The notes under the pieces are model-generated. The model worked only from the letters and a program-made list of their open reading frames with translations. It searched no databases and had not been told where the DNA came from. Shown here one piece after another: positions 33,737-43,090 of a stretch of 64,000 nt of DNA; positions within the stretch are counted from its first letter, which is position 1, and every line of letters begins with the position of its first letter. Position numbers and translations under genes: made by a program. The DNA is taken from the NCBI GenBank assembly GCA_947259175.1, contig CAMYKW010000004.1, positions 1 to 64,000 of the forward strand, written 5' to 3'. This stretch comes from an uncultured Gammaproteobacteria bacterium (GTDB lineage: Bacteria > Pseudomonadota > Gammaproteobacteria > Arenicellales > JAANXG01).

Positions 33737-35107
33737 ATGATGGTCGGGGTTGGAGCCTCCGTAGAAACATCCAGCGACCGCCGCAAGAAGTGCTTCGGCG
33801 TCACGACCTTGGGCTGCAAGGTCAATACATTCGAATCCGAGTTCATCAGCCACGCGCTCCGCGGCCAAGGATGGGAAGCGGTGGCCGGCGACGACGCTGC
33901 CGATCTATACGTTGTCAACACCTGCACCGTGACCGGGGAGGCGGACCGACAAGCGCGGCAGGAAGTGCGGCGCGCCATACGCCGCAATCCGGATGCTTTC
34001 GTTGTCGTTACCGGTTGTTACGCGCAAATGAATCCTGAGGCGTGTGCGCGCATCCCGGGTGTGGATTTGGTGGTGGGCAACGACCGCAAGCTGCAAATAC
34101 ATCGGCTGTTGCCCGCGCTGACACGGAGCTCAATGCCGAAGGTGATGGTGGGCGACGTCGACCATCAGGTTAGTCTGCCCGACGCCCTGGTGTCGGGAAT
34201 GGGCGGCCAAACCAGGGCGTTCATACAAGTTCAACAAGGATGCAATCAAGCCTGCACATTCTGCATTATCCATCGCGCGCGGGGACCCAGCCGTTCCTTA
34301 CCGCCGGCGCTGGTCAAGCGACAGGTCGAAAGGTTGGTATTGAACGGATACAAGGAAGTGGTGCTGTGCGGCATCGATCTTGGATCCTTTGGAGATGATC
34401 TGGCGGGCAGTGAATGCCTGCGCGGTGTCGCCGGTCTGCTGGCAGATTTAAAGGAGATTGACGGAGATTTCCGGATACGATTGAGCTCCATCGACCCGGT
34501 TCACATCGACGATGCCCTGATTTGCTCCTTGGAAAGCGATCCGCGAATTTGCCGTCATTTGCATCTGTCGCTGCAAAGCGGCAGTACCCTGATTCTGAAG
34601 CGAATGAAGCGCCGGTATACCGCTGATCTGGTATATGACCGGGTCACGACGTTGCGGCGGCGGATTCCAGGCCTGGTGTTGAGTGCGGACATCTTGGTTG
34701 GCTTCCCCACGGAGACTGAGGACCAGTTTCGGGCGACCGAAAACATGGTTCAAGAGCTCGAAATCGCATTTCCCCACGTGTTCCCTTATTCGCAGCGCGC
34801 CGGCACCCCGGCGGCGCGCATTCCCGCGCAGCGGCACGTCCCTCCCGCCTTACGCAGGCAGCGCGCGGAGCGGCTTCGGCATAAAGCCTCTATAATCAGG
34901 GCGCGCTTGCTGCGCCGCCGGATTGGCGAGGTCCACCGGGTGTTGGTGGAGGGTGGCGGCAAGTCTCCGGTGGGCTATCAGCGGGCGCGCGCCGCGGATT
35001 ACCTGACCGTCTATTCGCCTGGCGGGGCGGATCAGATGGGGTGCTGGCACCAGGTTCGTTATGAGGGTATTCACGGAGACGGGCTGATTGCCCGCCGTAT
35101 GGCGTAA
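33737..35107 (+). CDS. mtaB: tRNA t6A37 methylthiotransferase MtaB
   Basis: 456 residues. Methylthiotransferase of the radical SAM family that turns t6A37 into ms2t6A37 in tRNA. N-terminal cluster cysteines lie in TTLGCKVNTFES, VNTCTVTGEAD and VTGCYAQMNPEA; the radical SAM motif is CNQACTFC in QVQQGCNQACTFCIIHRARG. A C-terminal TRAM-like region carries VHRVLVEGGG. The sequence agrees with MtaB/YqeV better than with MiaB or RimO. The first 20 residues may be non-coding, as homology starts near KKCFGVTTLG. It lies 204 nt after iscA, with nothing recognisable between. Confidence 0.92.
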   Translation: MMVGVGASVETSSDRRKKCFGVTTLGCKVNTFESEFISHALRGQGWEAVAGDDAADLYVVNTCTVTGEADRQARQEVRRAIRRNPDAFVVVTGCYAQMNPEACARIPGVDLVVGNDRKLQIHRLLPALTRSSMPKVMVGDVDHQVSLPDALVSGMGGQTRAFIQVQQGCNQACTFCIIHRARGPSRSLPPALVKRQVERLVLNGYKEVVLCGIDLGSFGDDLAGSECLRGVAGLLADLKEIDGDFRIRLSSIDPVHIDDALICSLESDPRICRHLHLSLQSGSTLILKRMKRRYTADLVYDRVTTLRRRIPGLVLSADILVGFPTETEDQFRATENMVQELEIAFPHVFPYSQRAGTPAARIPAQRHVPPALRRQRAERLRHKASIIRARLLRRRIGEVHRVLVEGGGKSPVGYQRARAADYLTVYSPGGADQMGCWHQVRYEGIHGDGLIARRMA

Positions 35108-35199
35108 ACGGTACACTACGCGCCCTTTATTTCTAATTTACCCCCAAATCGTGCGACGCACGGTTTTGTCTTGGATTTTCCACTGTTTGGAGACTATGC

Positions 35200-35631
35200 A
35201 TGGCAACTGAACACACCTTATCTATAATCAAACCGGACGCAGTTGCGAACAATATTATTGGTGAGATTTATCGGCGCTTCGAAGAAGCGGGATTGCGCAT
35301 CGTAGCCGCTAAGATGATGCACCTTACGCAAAATCAAGCCGAGGGGTTTTACGCGGTGCACAAGGATCGGCCGTTTTTCAACGACTTGGTTCGATTCATG
35401 CAATCGGGTCCGATTATGGTTCAGGTCCTGGAGGGGGAAAATGCGATCGCGAAAAATCGGGAACTGATGGGGGCGACGAACCCGGCGCAGGCGGCCCCAG
35501 GCACTATACGGGCGGATTTTGCGACCACGGTGGATGAAAATGCGGTGCATGGATCTGATGGTCCGGATACGGCCGCAACTGAAATAAAATTCTTTTTCAA
35601 ACCGGATGAGGTTTGTCCGCGAACGCGTTGA
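35200..35631 (+). CDS. ndk: nucleoside diphosphate kinase
   Basis: 143 residues, the normal length. It equalises nucleoside triphosphate pools by a phosphohistidine mechanism. Motifs: [40 protein letters not shown] and the active-site His in [20 protein letters not shown] precedes the ATG. Its stop overlaps the rlmN start (TGATG), and it heads the operon that runs to der. Confidence 0.97.
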   Translation: MATEHTLSIIKPDAVANNIIGEIYRRFEEAGLRIVAAKMMHLTQNQAEGFYAVHKDRPFFNDLVRFMQSGPIMVQVLEGENAIAKNRELMGATNPAQAAPGTIRADFATTVDENAVHGSDGPDTAATEIKFFFKPDEVCPRTR

Positions 35632-36737
35632 TGTCGAAGTCACCAATAAATTTACTTGGATTGGATCGTCTCACCCTGAGGCGATTTGTTGGGGAGCTGG
35701 GCGAGCGGCCCTATCGCGCCGATCAAGTAATGCAGTGGATTCATCAGCGCGGTGAGTCGACATTCGACGGTATGACTAATCTGAGCAAGGCGCTGCGAGC
35801 CAAGCTGAGCAGTATAACGTGTCTCGAGACGCCGTCCGTTATCAGCGAACAAGGGTCTGTCGACGGTACCCGGAAATGGTTGTTGCGCCTGGCGGATGGA
35901 AACGCCGTCGAGATGGTGTTCATCCCGGAACCCGATCGAGGCACGCTGTGCATATCATCGCAGGTAGGCTGCGCCCTGAATTGCACATTCTGCTCGACCG
36001 CATTGCATGGTTACAACCGCAACCTCACCAGCGCCGAAATAACGGGACAGATTTGGCTTGCGCACCGTTTGTTGGAAACCAGCGAAGATAATCGGGTTAT
36101 TACGAATGTTGTATTTATGGGTATGGGCGAGCCGTTGCTCAATTTCGCTAACGTGGTGAGCGCTTTATATGTACTGTTGGACGATTTCGCCTACGGGTTT
36201 TCGCGGCGACGCGTAACCCTGAGTACTGCGGGAGTTGTTCCCAAAATAGATGAGCTCAAACGCGCTTGCCCGGTAAGCCTGGCGATCTCGCTGCATGCAC
36301 CAAATGACGAGCTGCGAACCAGGTTGGTTCCCCTGAATCGCAAGTATCCTATCGCATCCTTGATCGATGCGTGCCGTCGATATGTTGCTGATGACTCGCG
36401 GAGCCGTATAACCTTCGAATACGTGATGCTTGCCGGCGTGAATGACTCCGAAACGCACGCCCGAGAGTTGGTTAAGGTTCTGAGCAAGGTGCCCGCCAAG
36501 GTCAATCTCATACCTTTCAACGCGGTGCCAGGCATAAACTTTCAGCGCTCGGATAGTGTGGCCATCGATCGATTTCGTGACCGTCTACTGGCCGCAGGAA
36601 TCATGACGATTACACGCAAAACGCGAGGGGATGATATCGATGCCGCGTGCGGACAACTGGCCGGTAAGTTTCAAGATCGCACGCATCGATCAACGCGATG
36701 GCGGCGGTATCAAGGAGTAGCGGGGTCGATGGCATGA
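35631..36737 (+). CDS. rlmN: dual-specificity 23S rRNA/tRNA adenine C2-methyltransferase RlmN
   Basis: About 368 residues from ATG 35631. It methylates A2503 of 23S rRNA and A37 of some tRNAs. The radical SAM motif [11 protein letters not shown] is at about residue 116, followed by [13 protein letters not shown] and [12 protein letters not shown]; the second essential cysteine is in [13 protein letters not shown] near the C-terminus. It overlaps ndk by 1 nt and pilF by 4 nt. Confidence 0.96.
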   Translation: MSKSPINLLGLDRLTLRRFVGELGERPYRADQVMQWIHQRGESTFDGMTNLSKALRAKLSSITCLETPSVISEQGSVDGTRKWLLRLADGNAVEMVFIPEPDRGTLCISSQVGCALNCTFCSTALHGYNRNLTSAEITGQIWLAHRLLETSEDNRVITNVVFMGMGEPLLNFANVVSALYVLLDDFAYGFSRRRVTLSTAGVVPKIDELKRACPVSLAISLHAPNDELRTRLVPLNRKYPIASLIDACRRYVADDSRSRITFEYVMLAGVNDSETHARELVKVLSKVPAKVNLIPFNAVPGINFQRSDSVAIDRFRDRLLAAGIMTITRKTRGDDIDAACGQLAGKFQDRTHRSTRWRRYQGVAGSMA

Positions 36738-37495
36738 GCGGCCGGATTATTTTTCTCGGAGTCGTGACGCTCGCGTTGGTTGCGTGTGCGTCGAATGAGC
36801 CCATCGGTAAGACGGCGGATGTATCTAAGCGGGCGGATGTCAAGACCCAACTTGCAATCAGCTACATGCAGCGCAATCAACTCGAGGTGGCCCGTGAGGA
36901 ACTCGAGTACGCGCTGCAATTAGCGCCTGATCACTCGGCTGCCAATCACGCGATGGCGGCGCTGCAAGAACGATTGGGCAACTATAAGGAAGCAGAACGA
37001 CATTTCCATCAGGCCGTGAGGTCGAACGCGGAAAATTCACAAGCAGCCCATGATTTCGGAACATTTCTCTGTCGGCGTGGACGAATTGAAGAGGCGATTG
37101 CTCAGTACGAACATGCCTTGTCCAATCCACTGTATCGCCAACCGGACTTGTCGAATCTGCGTGCCGGCGAATGCCTCATCACGCACGGTAATATCCAATC
37201 CGCCGAACCATATTTCCGCAAGGCCCTGCGCATCAATCCGCGCCTGTCTTTGGCTTTATATCATATGGCCGATATAAATTTTCGCCGCAGGAATTACCTG
37301 TCGGCGCGGGGATATATCGAGCGCTACTTTTCGATCGCCGCTAAGACGCCGGAAAGCCTGTTACTCGCCTACAAAATAGAACGCCAGCTCAAGGCTCCCG
37401 ATGTCGCGGAGGAATATGCCTCGTTGCTTCGCGGAAAGTTTGCACGTTCGAAACAGGCCCAGGAACTAGAGAAGCTCACCCGTAAGCGAAAATGA
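36734..37495 (+). CDS. pilF: type IV pilus biogenesis lipoprotein PilF/PilW
   Basis: About 253 residues from ATG 36734, which overlaps the rlmN stop (ATGA). A lipoprotein signal ends in the lipobox LVACAS. The mature part consists of TPR repeats ([39 protein letters not shown] and following units). PilF helps secretin multimers of the type IV pilus reach the outer membrane, which hints that the organism makes such pili. It overlaps rodZ by 4 nt. Confidence 0.92.
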   Translation: MSGRIIFLGVVTLALVACASNEPIGKTADVSKRADVKTQLAISYMQRNQLEVAREELEYALQLAPDHSAANHAMAALQERLGNYKEAERHFHQAVRSNAENSQAAHDFGTFLCRRGRIEEAIAQYEHALSNPLYRQPDLSNLRAGECLITHGNIQSAEPYFRKALRINPRLSLALYHMADINFRRRNYLSARGYIERYFSIAAKTPESLLLAYKIERQLKAPDVAEEYASLLRGKFARSKQAQELEKLTRKRK

Positions 37496-38445
37496 TCCCC
37501 GAATACGAGGAACCGATAGCTAAATCGAACACGTCGGGCTCCAGGTTGCGCAGAGCGCGTGAAAGTCTTGGGCTCTCCGCGGAAGATGTGGCCGGCGAAC
37601 TGAGATTATCGGTTTCACAGATCAAGGCATTGGAACAGGACGATTACACCGATCTGCCCGGTGCCACCTACGTTCGTGGCTATCTGCGCAGTTACGCACG
37701 GCTGGTCAAGGTTGACGAAGACTCCGTATTGCCGCCGCTGCAACCCGAACCTCTGGCGCGTTCGATGAACGCGATCGCGCGGCCGGTGCAACGCCAGGCG
37801 CGAAGCAGCGATCGATGGGTGAGGCTTATGAGCTACAGTCTTGGGCTGCTGTTAATCGCTCTGGTGGTCGTCTGGTGGCGATCTCAAGGTGGTTTCGATT
37901 TTGAAAAAGAGCTGCTGGCGGAATTGCCGAGTTTGACCGTTGAAAAAGGTGACAGCGACCGAACCGTTGCCGACAGTTCGCCGCGACAGGAAGCAACGAT
38001 TCGCATAACTGCCGCGACGGCTGAGGCGGAAACGAAACAGTCACCGTCCCGGTTGACCGAGCCTGACGGTCCGGCCGCGAACATGCGGACCACCACGACC
38101 ACAGCGGATCAGCCGAACGCACTCCCGCAGCGGGAGCGCGTTACCCCGCCCGCGGTTTTGACTCGCGCCTCCAGGGAATCGCAAGCCGCGTTGGCAAGTC
38201 AATCCGGCAGAATTGTGTTGACATTTTCCCAGTCCTCGTGGGCGGAGATCCGTGACGCGAGCAATGAGCGGTTGCTGCATCAGAGCTTCCATCCGGGACG
38301 AGAAGTTGCAGTAGAGGGCACGCCGCCGTTTAGTGTGTTTCTGGGTAATGCGGGAGGTGTGCGCATGGAATACAATGGCGAGACGTTTGATATTACCCCC
38401 CATCAAACAGGCCTCTATGCGCGATTCGTTGTTCCCGGTAATTAA
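37492..38445 (+). CDS. rodZ: cytoskeletal protein RodZ
   Basis: 317 residues. An N-terminal Xre-type helix-turn-helix (LRRARESLGLSAEDVAGELRLSVSQIKALEQDDYTDLPGATYVRGYLRSYARL), one transmembrane helix (LMSYSLGLLLIALVVVWW, near residue 110), a low-complexity periplasmic linker and a C-terminal DUF4115 domain (LTFSQSSWAEIRDASNERLL). RodZ links MreB filaments to the elongation machinery. The gene overlaps pilF by 4 nt and is followed 17 nt later by hisS; the usual neighbour ispG is missing. Confidence 0.93.
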   Translation: MIPEYEEPIAKSNTSGSRLRRARESLGLSAEDVAGELRLSVSQIKALEQDDYTDLPGATYVRGYLRSYARLVKVDEDSVLPPLQPEPLARSMNAIARPVQRQARSSDRWVRLMSYSLGLLLIALVVVWWRSQGGFDFEKELLAELPSLTVEKGDSDRTVADSSPRQEATIRITAATAEAETKQSPSRLTEPDGPAANMRTTTTTADQPNALPQRERVTPPAVLTRASRESQAALASQSGRIVLTFSQSSWAEIRDASNERLLHQSFHPGREVAVEGTPPFSVFLGNAGGVRMEYNGETFDITPHQTGLYARFVVPGN

Positions 38446-38462
38446 CCTTCCTTAACCGCCTC

Positions 38463-39743
38463 ATGAGTAAGCTCCAATCCATCAAGGGGATGAAGGATAT
38501 ATTACCCGCCGAAGTGGGTGCGTGGCAGCGTTCAGAGTCGGTGATGAGGCGGGTGGTGGAGGCCTACGGTTATCGTGAGATTCGTTTCCCTTTGATTGAA
38601 AAAACCGAGCTTTTTGCACGGTCTATTGGTGAGCAGACCGACATTGTTGGTAAGGAGATGTATACGTTCTCGGACCGGGACGGTGACAGCATCACGCTGC
38701 GTCCCGAGGGCACCGCCGGGTGTGTGCGTGCAGGAATTCAACATGGGCTTTTCCACAACCAGCAACAGCGATTGTACTATGTCGGACCCATGTTCCGGCA
38801 CGAGCGGCCGCAGCGCGGCCGGCACCGGCAGTTTCATCAGATCGGCGCGGAAGCAGTGGGGTGGGAGGGACCCGACATCGACGCGGAGATGATTTCTCTG
38901 GTCTCCAGGTTCTGGCGTGAGTTGGGCGTGGGCGGAATCGAGCTGCAGCTTAATTCTCTTGGGGATCAGGAAGCAAGGCGACGCTATCGGCGCGAGCTGG
39001 TTGATTTCTTGTCGCAATACGAATCACACCTGGACAAGGACAGTCAATCACGGCTCAAAACCAATCCGTTGCGAATATTGGACAGCAAAGACGAGCGCAC
39101 CAGGGAGATCATCGCCAAGGCCCCTGATATCCTGGATAGCCTGGGCTCCCAGTCCCGGGTGCATTTTGAAACGCTGCAGGAATACTTATCTGCCGCGGGT
39201 GTTGAATATCGTGTCAATTCCCGTCTGGTTCGCGGTTTGGACTATTACTCGCGCACCGTATTTGAATGGACCAGTAATCGTTTAGGGGCGCAAGGCACGG
39301 TGTGCGCGGGAGGGCGGTACGACGGGTTGGTACAGGACTTGGGGGGGAAGGCGACACCAGCTATCGGCTTCGCATTGGGCTTTGAACGATTGGTTGAGTT
39401 AATGTCGGCGCAAGAGCATGAAAAACCGGCGGACGTTTATCTCGTGCTGCTCGGAACCGCTGCCAAAAGAACCGGGTTGGTAGTCGGTGAAACATTACGG
39501 GATGCCGGTTTGACTGTAATCGGTCATTGTGGTGAAAGCGGAATAAAAAGTCAGATGAAACGCGCCGACAAAAGTAACGCGCGCGTCGCGATATTAATTG
39601 GAGAAGATGAACTACAAACAGGGACTTATGTGGTAAAGCCGATGCGCAGCGATCGCAAACAAACCACGGTGCCGGAAGAACGATTGCTGGAAACAATTCG
39701 CGACGTCATTGGCGGCGGCGCGGGCGAAATAGACAATCCATGA
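38463..39743 (+). CDS. hisS: histidyl-tRNA synthetase
   Basis: 426 residues, the normal length. Class II synthetase with motif 1 in the N-terminal part, motif 2 YYVGPMFRHERPQRGRHRQFHQIGAEAVG, the histidine-specific RGLDYYSRTVFEW, motif 3 PAIGFALGFERLV, and an anticodon-binding C-terminal domain with GIKSQMKRADKSNARVAILIGEDE. Start region KLQSIKGMKDILP is typical. It lies 16 nt before yfgM. Confidence 0.98.
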   Translation: MSKLQSIKGMKDILPAEVGAWQRSESVMRRVVEAYGYREIRFPLIEKTELFARSIGEQTDIVGKEMYTFSDRDGDSITLRPEGTAGCVRAGIQHGLFHNQQQRLYYVGPMFRHERPQRGRHRQFHQIGAEAVGWEGPDIDAEMISLVSRFWRELGVGGIELQLNSLGDQEARRRYRRELVDFLSQYESHLDKDSQSRLKTNPLRILDSKDERTREIIAKAPDILDSLGSQSRVHFETLQEYLSAAGVEYRVNSRLVRGLDYYSRTVFEWTSNRLGAQGTVCAGGRYDGLVQDLGGKATPAIGFALGFERLVELMSAQEHEKPADVYLVLLGTAAKRTGLVVGETLRDAGLTVIGHCGESGIKSQMKRADKSNARVAILIGEDELQTGTYVVKPMRSDRKQTTVPEERLLETIRDVIGGGAGEIDNP

Positions 39744-39759
39744 AGAGGCGTGGAATTCA

Positions 39760-40404
39760 ATGGTAGATTTGCATCTGAGCGACGACGAACAAGCGGAACG
39801 ACTCAAGGCCTGGTGGAAGGAAAACGGAAGCTCCGTGATAATCGGCGCTATTATTGGCATCAGCGTGATCGTTGGAGTCAATTTCTGGCGCGACTACAAG
39901 ACCTCGCAGGGTGAGAGTGCGTCGGCGCTGTATGAGATGATGTTAGGGAACTATCGTGCGCAGAATATAGCCGCCGCGGAAACTACGGGTGGAAAAATTA
40001 TGGGTACTTATTCATCGACGCCCTACGCCGGCAAGGCTGCGCTGCTGCTCGCCAAGATCAGCTTTGATAAAAACGATCTGAAAAGCGCGCAATCGCAGCT
40101 TCGCTGGGCTATCGGCAACGCCATTGAACCTGCAACCGTTCATGCGGCAAGGTTGAGACTGGCGCGGGTTCTGCTGGCGGAGAAGGAATATGCTCTGGTA
40201 GCGGACTTAATCGCGGTGGACGAATTCGGTGGGTTCGAATCGGAATACAAGGAACTCAGCGGAGACCTCCACGTAGTCAAGGGTGAACTGGACCAGGCGC
40301 GAGAGGCGTATCTCGCCGCCGCGCAGACGGTTCCGCTGGGATCTTCTTACGGTGACATGTTAAAGATGAAAGCTGACAATGCGGCGGTAACCGGCGCCCA
40401 ATGA
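39760..40404 (+). CDS. yfgM: YfgM family ancillary SecYEG translocon / TPR protein
   Basis: 214 residues: short cytoplasmic N-terminus with LSDDEQAERLKAWWKENGSSV, one membrane helix IIGAIIGISVIVGVNFW, and a periplasmic TPR-type domain. E. coli YfgM associates with SecYEG and PpiD and modulates the Rcs response. It overlaps bamB by 4 nt (ATGA). The position between hisS and bamB is the conserved one. Confidence 0.93.
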   Translation: MVDLHLSDDEQAERLKAWWKENGSSVIIGAIIGISVIVGVNFWRDYKTSQGESASALYEMMLGNYRAQNIAAAETTGGKIMGTYSSTPYAGKAALLLAKISFDKNDLKSAQSQLRWAIGNAIEPATVHAARLRLARVLLAEKEYALVADLIAVDEFGGFESEYKELSGDLHVVKGELDQAREAYLAAAQTVPLGSSYGDMLKMKADNAAVTGAQ

Positions 40405-41552
40405 AAAACATTCTTATATTAATGACGCTTGCGTCGCTGCTGGCCTGTGGGTCCGTGTTCAAGCGGGGCTCATCCGAAAAAGAACCGGCGCCGGAGCCGT
40501 TGTCGAAAATTGAGGCGTCCATCGATCTGGGTCAGCAGTGGGCCTTTGACATTGGCGCCGGACTGGAGGAAGCAGGTCAACACCTGGTCCCCGCTGTAGA
40601 CGGGGAACAGGTGTATACCGCCGACCCCGAGGGCCAAATCTCGGCCGCCGGATTATCCGACGGCAAACGCAGGTGGTCGACGGACCTGGACGCGGTGATC
40701 TCCGGCGGTGTTGGTGCCGGAGATGGTTTGGTGCTGGTGGGAACCTCGAAGGGTGTCGTATATGCCCTGGACGCACGGGATGGCAAGGAGTTGTGGAAGA
40801 GCAGGGTATCCAGTGAAGTGTTGACGCCGCCGGTTACTGCGAGAGGGGTCGTGGTGGCGCGTTCCGGCGACGGTCGCGTCTACGGACTGTCCGCCGTGGA
40901 TGGAACCCCGCGGTGGTCGTTTCGCCGATCAGTGCCGAGCCTGTCGTTGCGCGGCGCGGGAGCTCCGTCGTTGTATGAACAAGTGGTGGTATTGGGTTTC
41001 GCCAGCGGTAAGATCGTCGCCGCCGATGTCGAGTCCGGCCGAATTATTTGGGACGTGAGCGTGACTCAGCCGCGCGGCCGCAACGAAGTGGAACGTTTGG
41101 TCGACATCGATGCGCGACCGGTAATGGCCGGCAGCGTGATCTACGTCGCCGCTTATCAGGGTCGGGTCACAGCGCTCGCTTTGGGTAGCCGAAGGATTTT
41201 ATGGGCTCGTGACGTATCAACCTACAATGACCTGTCGGTCGATGACGCCAACATTTACGTGACCGACGAGCAGGATATCGTACACGCGTTGGATCGACTC
41301 ACAGGCACCACCGTGTGGACCCAGGAGGCGCTGAAACGGCGGCGGCTCAGTCCGCCTACCGCCGAAGGAGACCATGTATTCGTCGGCGACAGGGAAGGAT
41401 TTCTTCACGCGTTGCGCAAGTCGGACGGTAAGTTGATCGGACGATACAAACTCAAAGACGGAGCGGTTATCGGGGCGCCTATACAGCGCGGATCGCAACT
41501 ATTGGTGCTGACGCAAGGTGGTATGCTCACCTCTCTGACACCGAAGAACTAA
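40401..41552 (+). CDS. bamB: outer membrane assembly lipoprotein BamB
   Basis: 383 residues. A lipoprotein signal with the lipobox LLACGS near residue 16 is followed by an eight-bladed beta-propeller of PQQ-like repeats (for example GLVLVGTSKGVVYALDARDGKELWK, VVARSGDGRVYGLSAVDGTPRWSF, VFVGDREGFLHALRKSDGKLIGRY). BamB is part of the BAM complex that inserts beta-barrel proteins into the outer membrane. It overlaps yfgM by 4 nt and lies 41 nt before der. Confidence 0.95.
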   Translation: MKNILILMTLASLLACGSVFKRGSSEKEPAPEPLSKIEASIDLGQQWAFDIGAGLEEAGQHLVPAVDGEQVYTADPEGQISAAGLSDGKRRWSTDLDAVISGGVGAGDGLVLVGTSKGVVYALDARDGKELWKSRVSSEVLTPPVTARGVVVARSGDGRVYGLSAVDGTPRWSFRRSVPSLSLRGAGAPSLYEQVVVLGFASGKIVAADVESGRIIWDVSVTQPRGRNEVERLVDIDARPVMAGSVIYVAAYQGRVTALALGSRRILWARDVSTYNDLSVDDANIYVTDEQDIVHALDRLTGTTVWTQEALKRRRLSPPTAEGDHVFVGDREGFLHALRKSDGKLIGRYKLKDGAVIGAPIQRGSQLLVLTQGGMLTSLTPKN

Positions 41553-41593
41553 ATTTTTCCATTTCAGGTATTGCATAGCTCCGGTTGGGCGCC

Positions 41594-42910
41594 ATGAGAC
41601 CGGTAATCGCTATTGTTGGACGACCCAATGTCGGAAAGTCAACTCTTTACAACAGGTTGACGCGCAGCCGCGATGCGTTGGTCGACGACCAGCCGGGGGT
41701 GACGCGAGATCGGCTTATCGGGGTCGGTCGTATTGGAGAACAGATCTTCTGGGTTGTCGATACCGGTGGCATTACGGCGGATGACGACGCACTGCAGCGA
41801 CTGCTTCGACAACAAGTCGATTTGGCGTTGGCCGAGGCGGATGCAATTATTTTCCTGGTTGACGGTCGCGAGGGTCCCAACGCCGTGGATCGGGAAATCG
41901 CCGTCCGACTCCGCGTGCAACAGACTCCGTTATATCTCGCTGTGAACAAAAGCGAGGGTCTGGATCGAGACTTGGCGGTGTCGGAATTCTTTGACCTGGG
42001 TCTGGGCGCGCCGCACGCAATATCCGCACGTACCGGGACCGGTGTGAATCGCTTGATTAATGAGATTCTTGATCAGATTCCGGGCACCGGGGTCGATGAC
42101 GTACTTCCGGAGACGCCACATTTCGCGATTATGGGGCGACCGAACGTCGGCAAATCCACGTTGGCGAATGTGTTGCTGGGCGAACAGAGGATGGTCGTGT
42201 TCGATGAACCGGGGACGACGCGGGATAGCGTCAAGGTGCCGCTGCAGTTTGAAGAAGAGGATTATGTGCTAGTGGACACTGCCGGCCTTCGGCGCCGCGC
42301 GCGAGCCGTCGAACGACTGGAACAAGTTTCCGCGGTCAAGACGTTGCGCACACTGGATCAAGTTCATGTGGTGATGCTGGTGATGGATGCACATCAGGGT
42401 GTCGTCGAACAGGACGCCAAGTTGGCCGGGCTGGTTTGGTCCAGCGGCCGTTCGATGGTATTGGCGATCAACAAGTGGGACCATTTGGATGCAGACAGCC
42501 GTCGTCGGGTGCGTCTGGATGTGATGCGCAGATTGTCGTTTTTGGATGACATCGAACCTTTGTACGTGTCCGCGAAGTACGGGGGTGGAATCGGAGCGGT
42601 GATGCCGGCGATCCGCGCCGCGTATGATTCGGCAATGGCGGCGTTGCCGACTCCGCAGCTCAACAATGTTCTGCGGGAGGCGGTGAGCTCGGTACCGCCT
42701 CCGATTGTGGGACATCGCAGGATTAAACTAAAATACGCTCATCAAGGGGGTAAAAATCCGCCCTTGGTGGTGATCCATGGGAACTTGACGGGGAAGGTTC
42801 CTGATTCCTACCTGCGTTACCTGGCGAAGCGGTTTCGCCGGCGGTTTAAATTGGTGGGAACACCGGTAAAAATTGCGTTTAAAGGCGCGGAAAATCCCTA
42901 TCAGAAGTAA
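41594..42910 (+). CDS. der: ribosome-assembly GTPase Der
   Basis: About 438 residues from ATG 41594. Two GTPase domains in tandem: the first with IVGRPNVGKSTLYNRL, DTGG and NKSE, the second with MGRPNVGKSTLANVL, DTAGL and NKWD; a KH-like domain ends the protein with RRRFKLVGTPVKIAFKG. Der acts in maturation of the 50S subunit. The first domain has NKSE in place of NKxD, a mild change. It closes the ndk-to-der operon. Confidence 0.97.
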   Translation: MRPVIAIVGRPNVGKSTLYNRLTRSRDALVDDQPGVTRDRLIGVGRIGEQIFWVVDTGGITADDDALQRLLRQQVDLALAEADAIIFLVDGREGPNAVDREIAVRLRVQQTPLYLAVNKSEGLDRDLAVSEFFDLGLGAPHAISARTGTGVNRLINEILDQIPGTGVDDVLPETPHFAIMGRPNVGKSTLANVLLGEQRMVVFDEPGTTRDSVKVPLQFEEEDYVLVDTAGLRRRARAVERLEQVSAVKTLRTLDQVHVVMLVMDAHQGVVEQDAKLAGLVWSSGRSMVLAINKWDHLDADSRRRVRLDVMRRLSFLDDIEPLYVSAKYGGGIGAVMPAIRAAYDSAMAALPTPQLNNVLREAVSSVPPPIVGHRRIKLKYAHQGGKNPPLVVIHGNLTGKVPDSYLRYLAKRFRRRFKLVGTPVKIAFKGAENPYQK

Positions 42911-42980
42911 AAACCTATGGATTTACAATGCGATAGGCAATTTTGCGTTACCGCTGAGGTTGGCCTCCCCAACCCGCGAC

Positions 42981-43010
42981 TGAACGCAACGGCCGGGGGA
43001 GTGCTATAAT
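42981..43010 (+). promoter_or_regulatory. possible sigma-70 promoter upstream of the 395-residue orphan gene
   Basis: A perfect TATAAT lies at 43005-43010, with TGAACG at 42981-42986 as a weak -35 and an 18-nt spacer, in the 180-bp gap after der. It would start a transcript about 70-75 nt upstream of the next gene. The call rests on the hexamers only. Confidence 0.35.
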
Positions 43011-43090
43011 TTTCAACGTATTCGTGTGTCGGGATACCGCCTGTACTGGGACATGCAGCGCAGTTGTTGCCTTAAATAATGTAGGTAGTA

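Noticed and set aside
33504-33740. 78-residue ORF between iscA and mtaB as an hscB or iscX remnant
   Set aside because: The translation has no J-domain or IscX features; it overlaps the iscA end in another frame.
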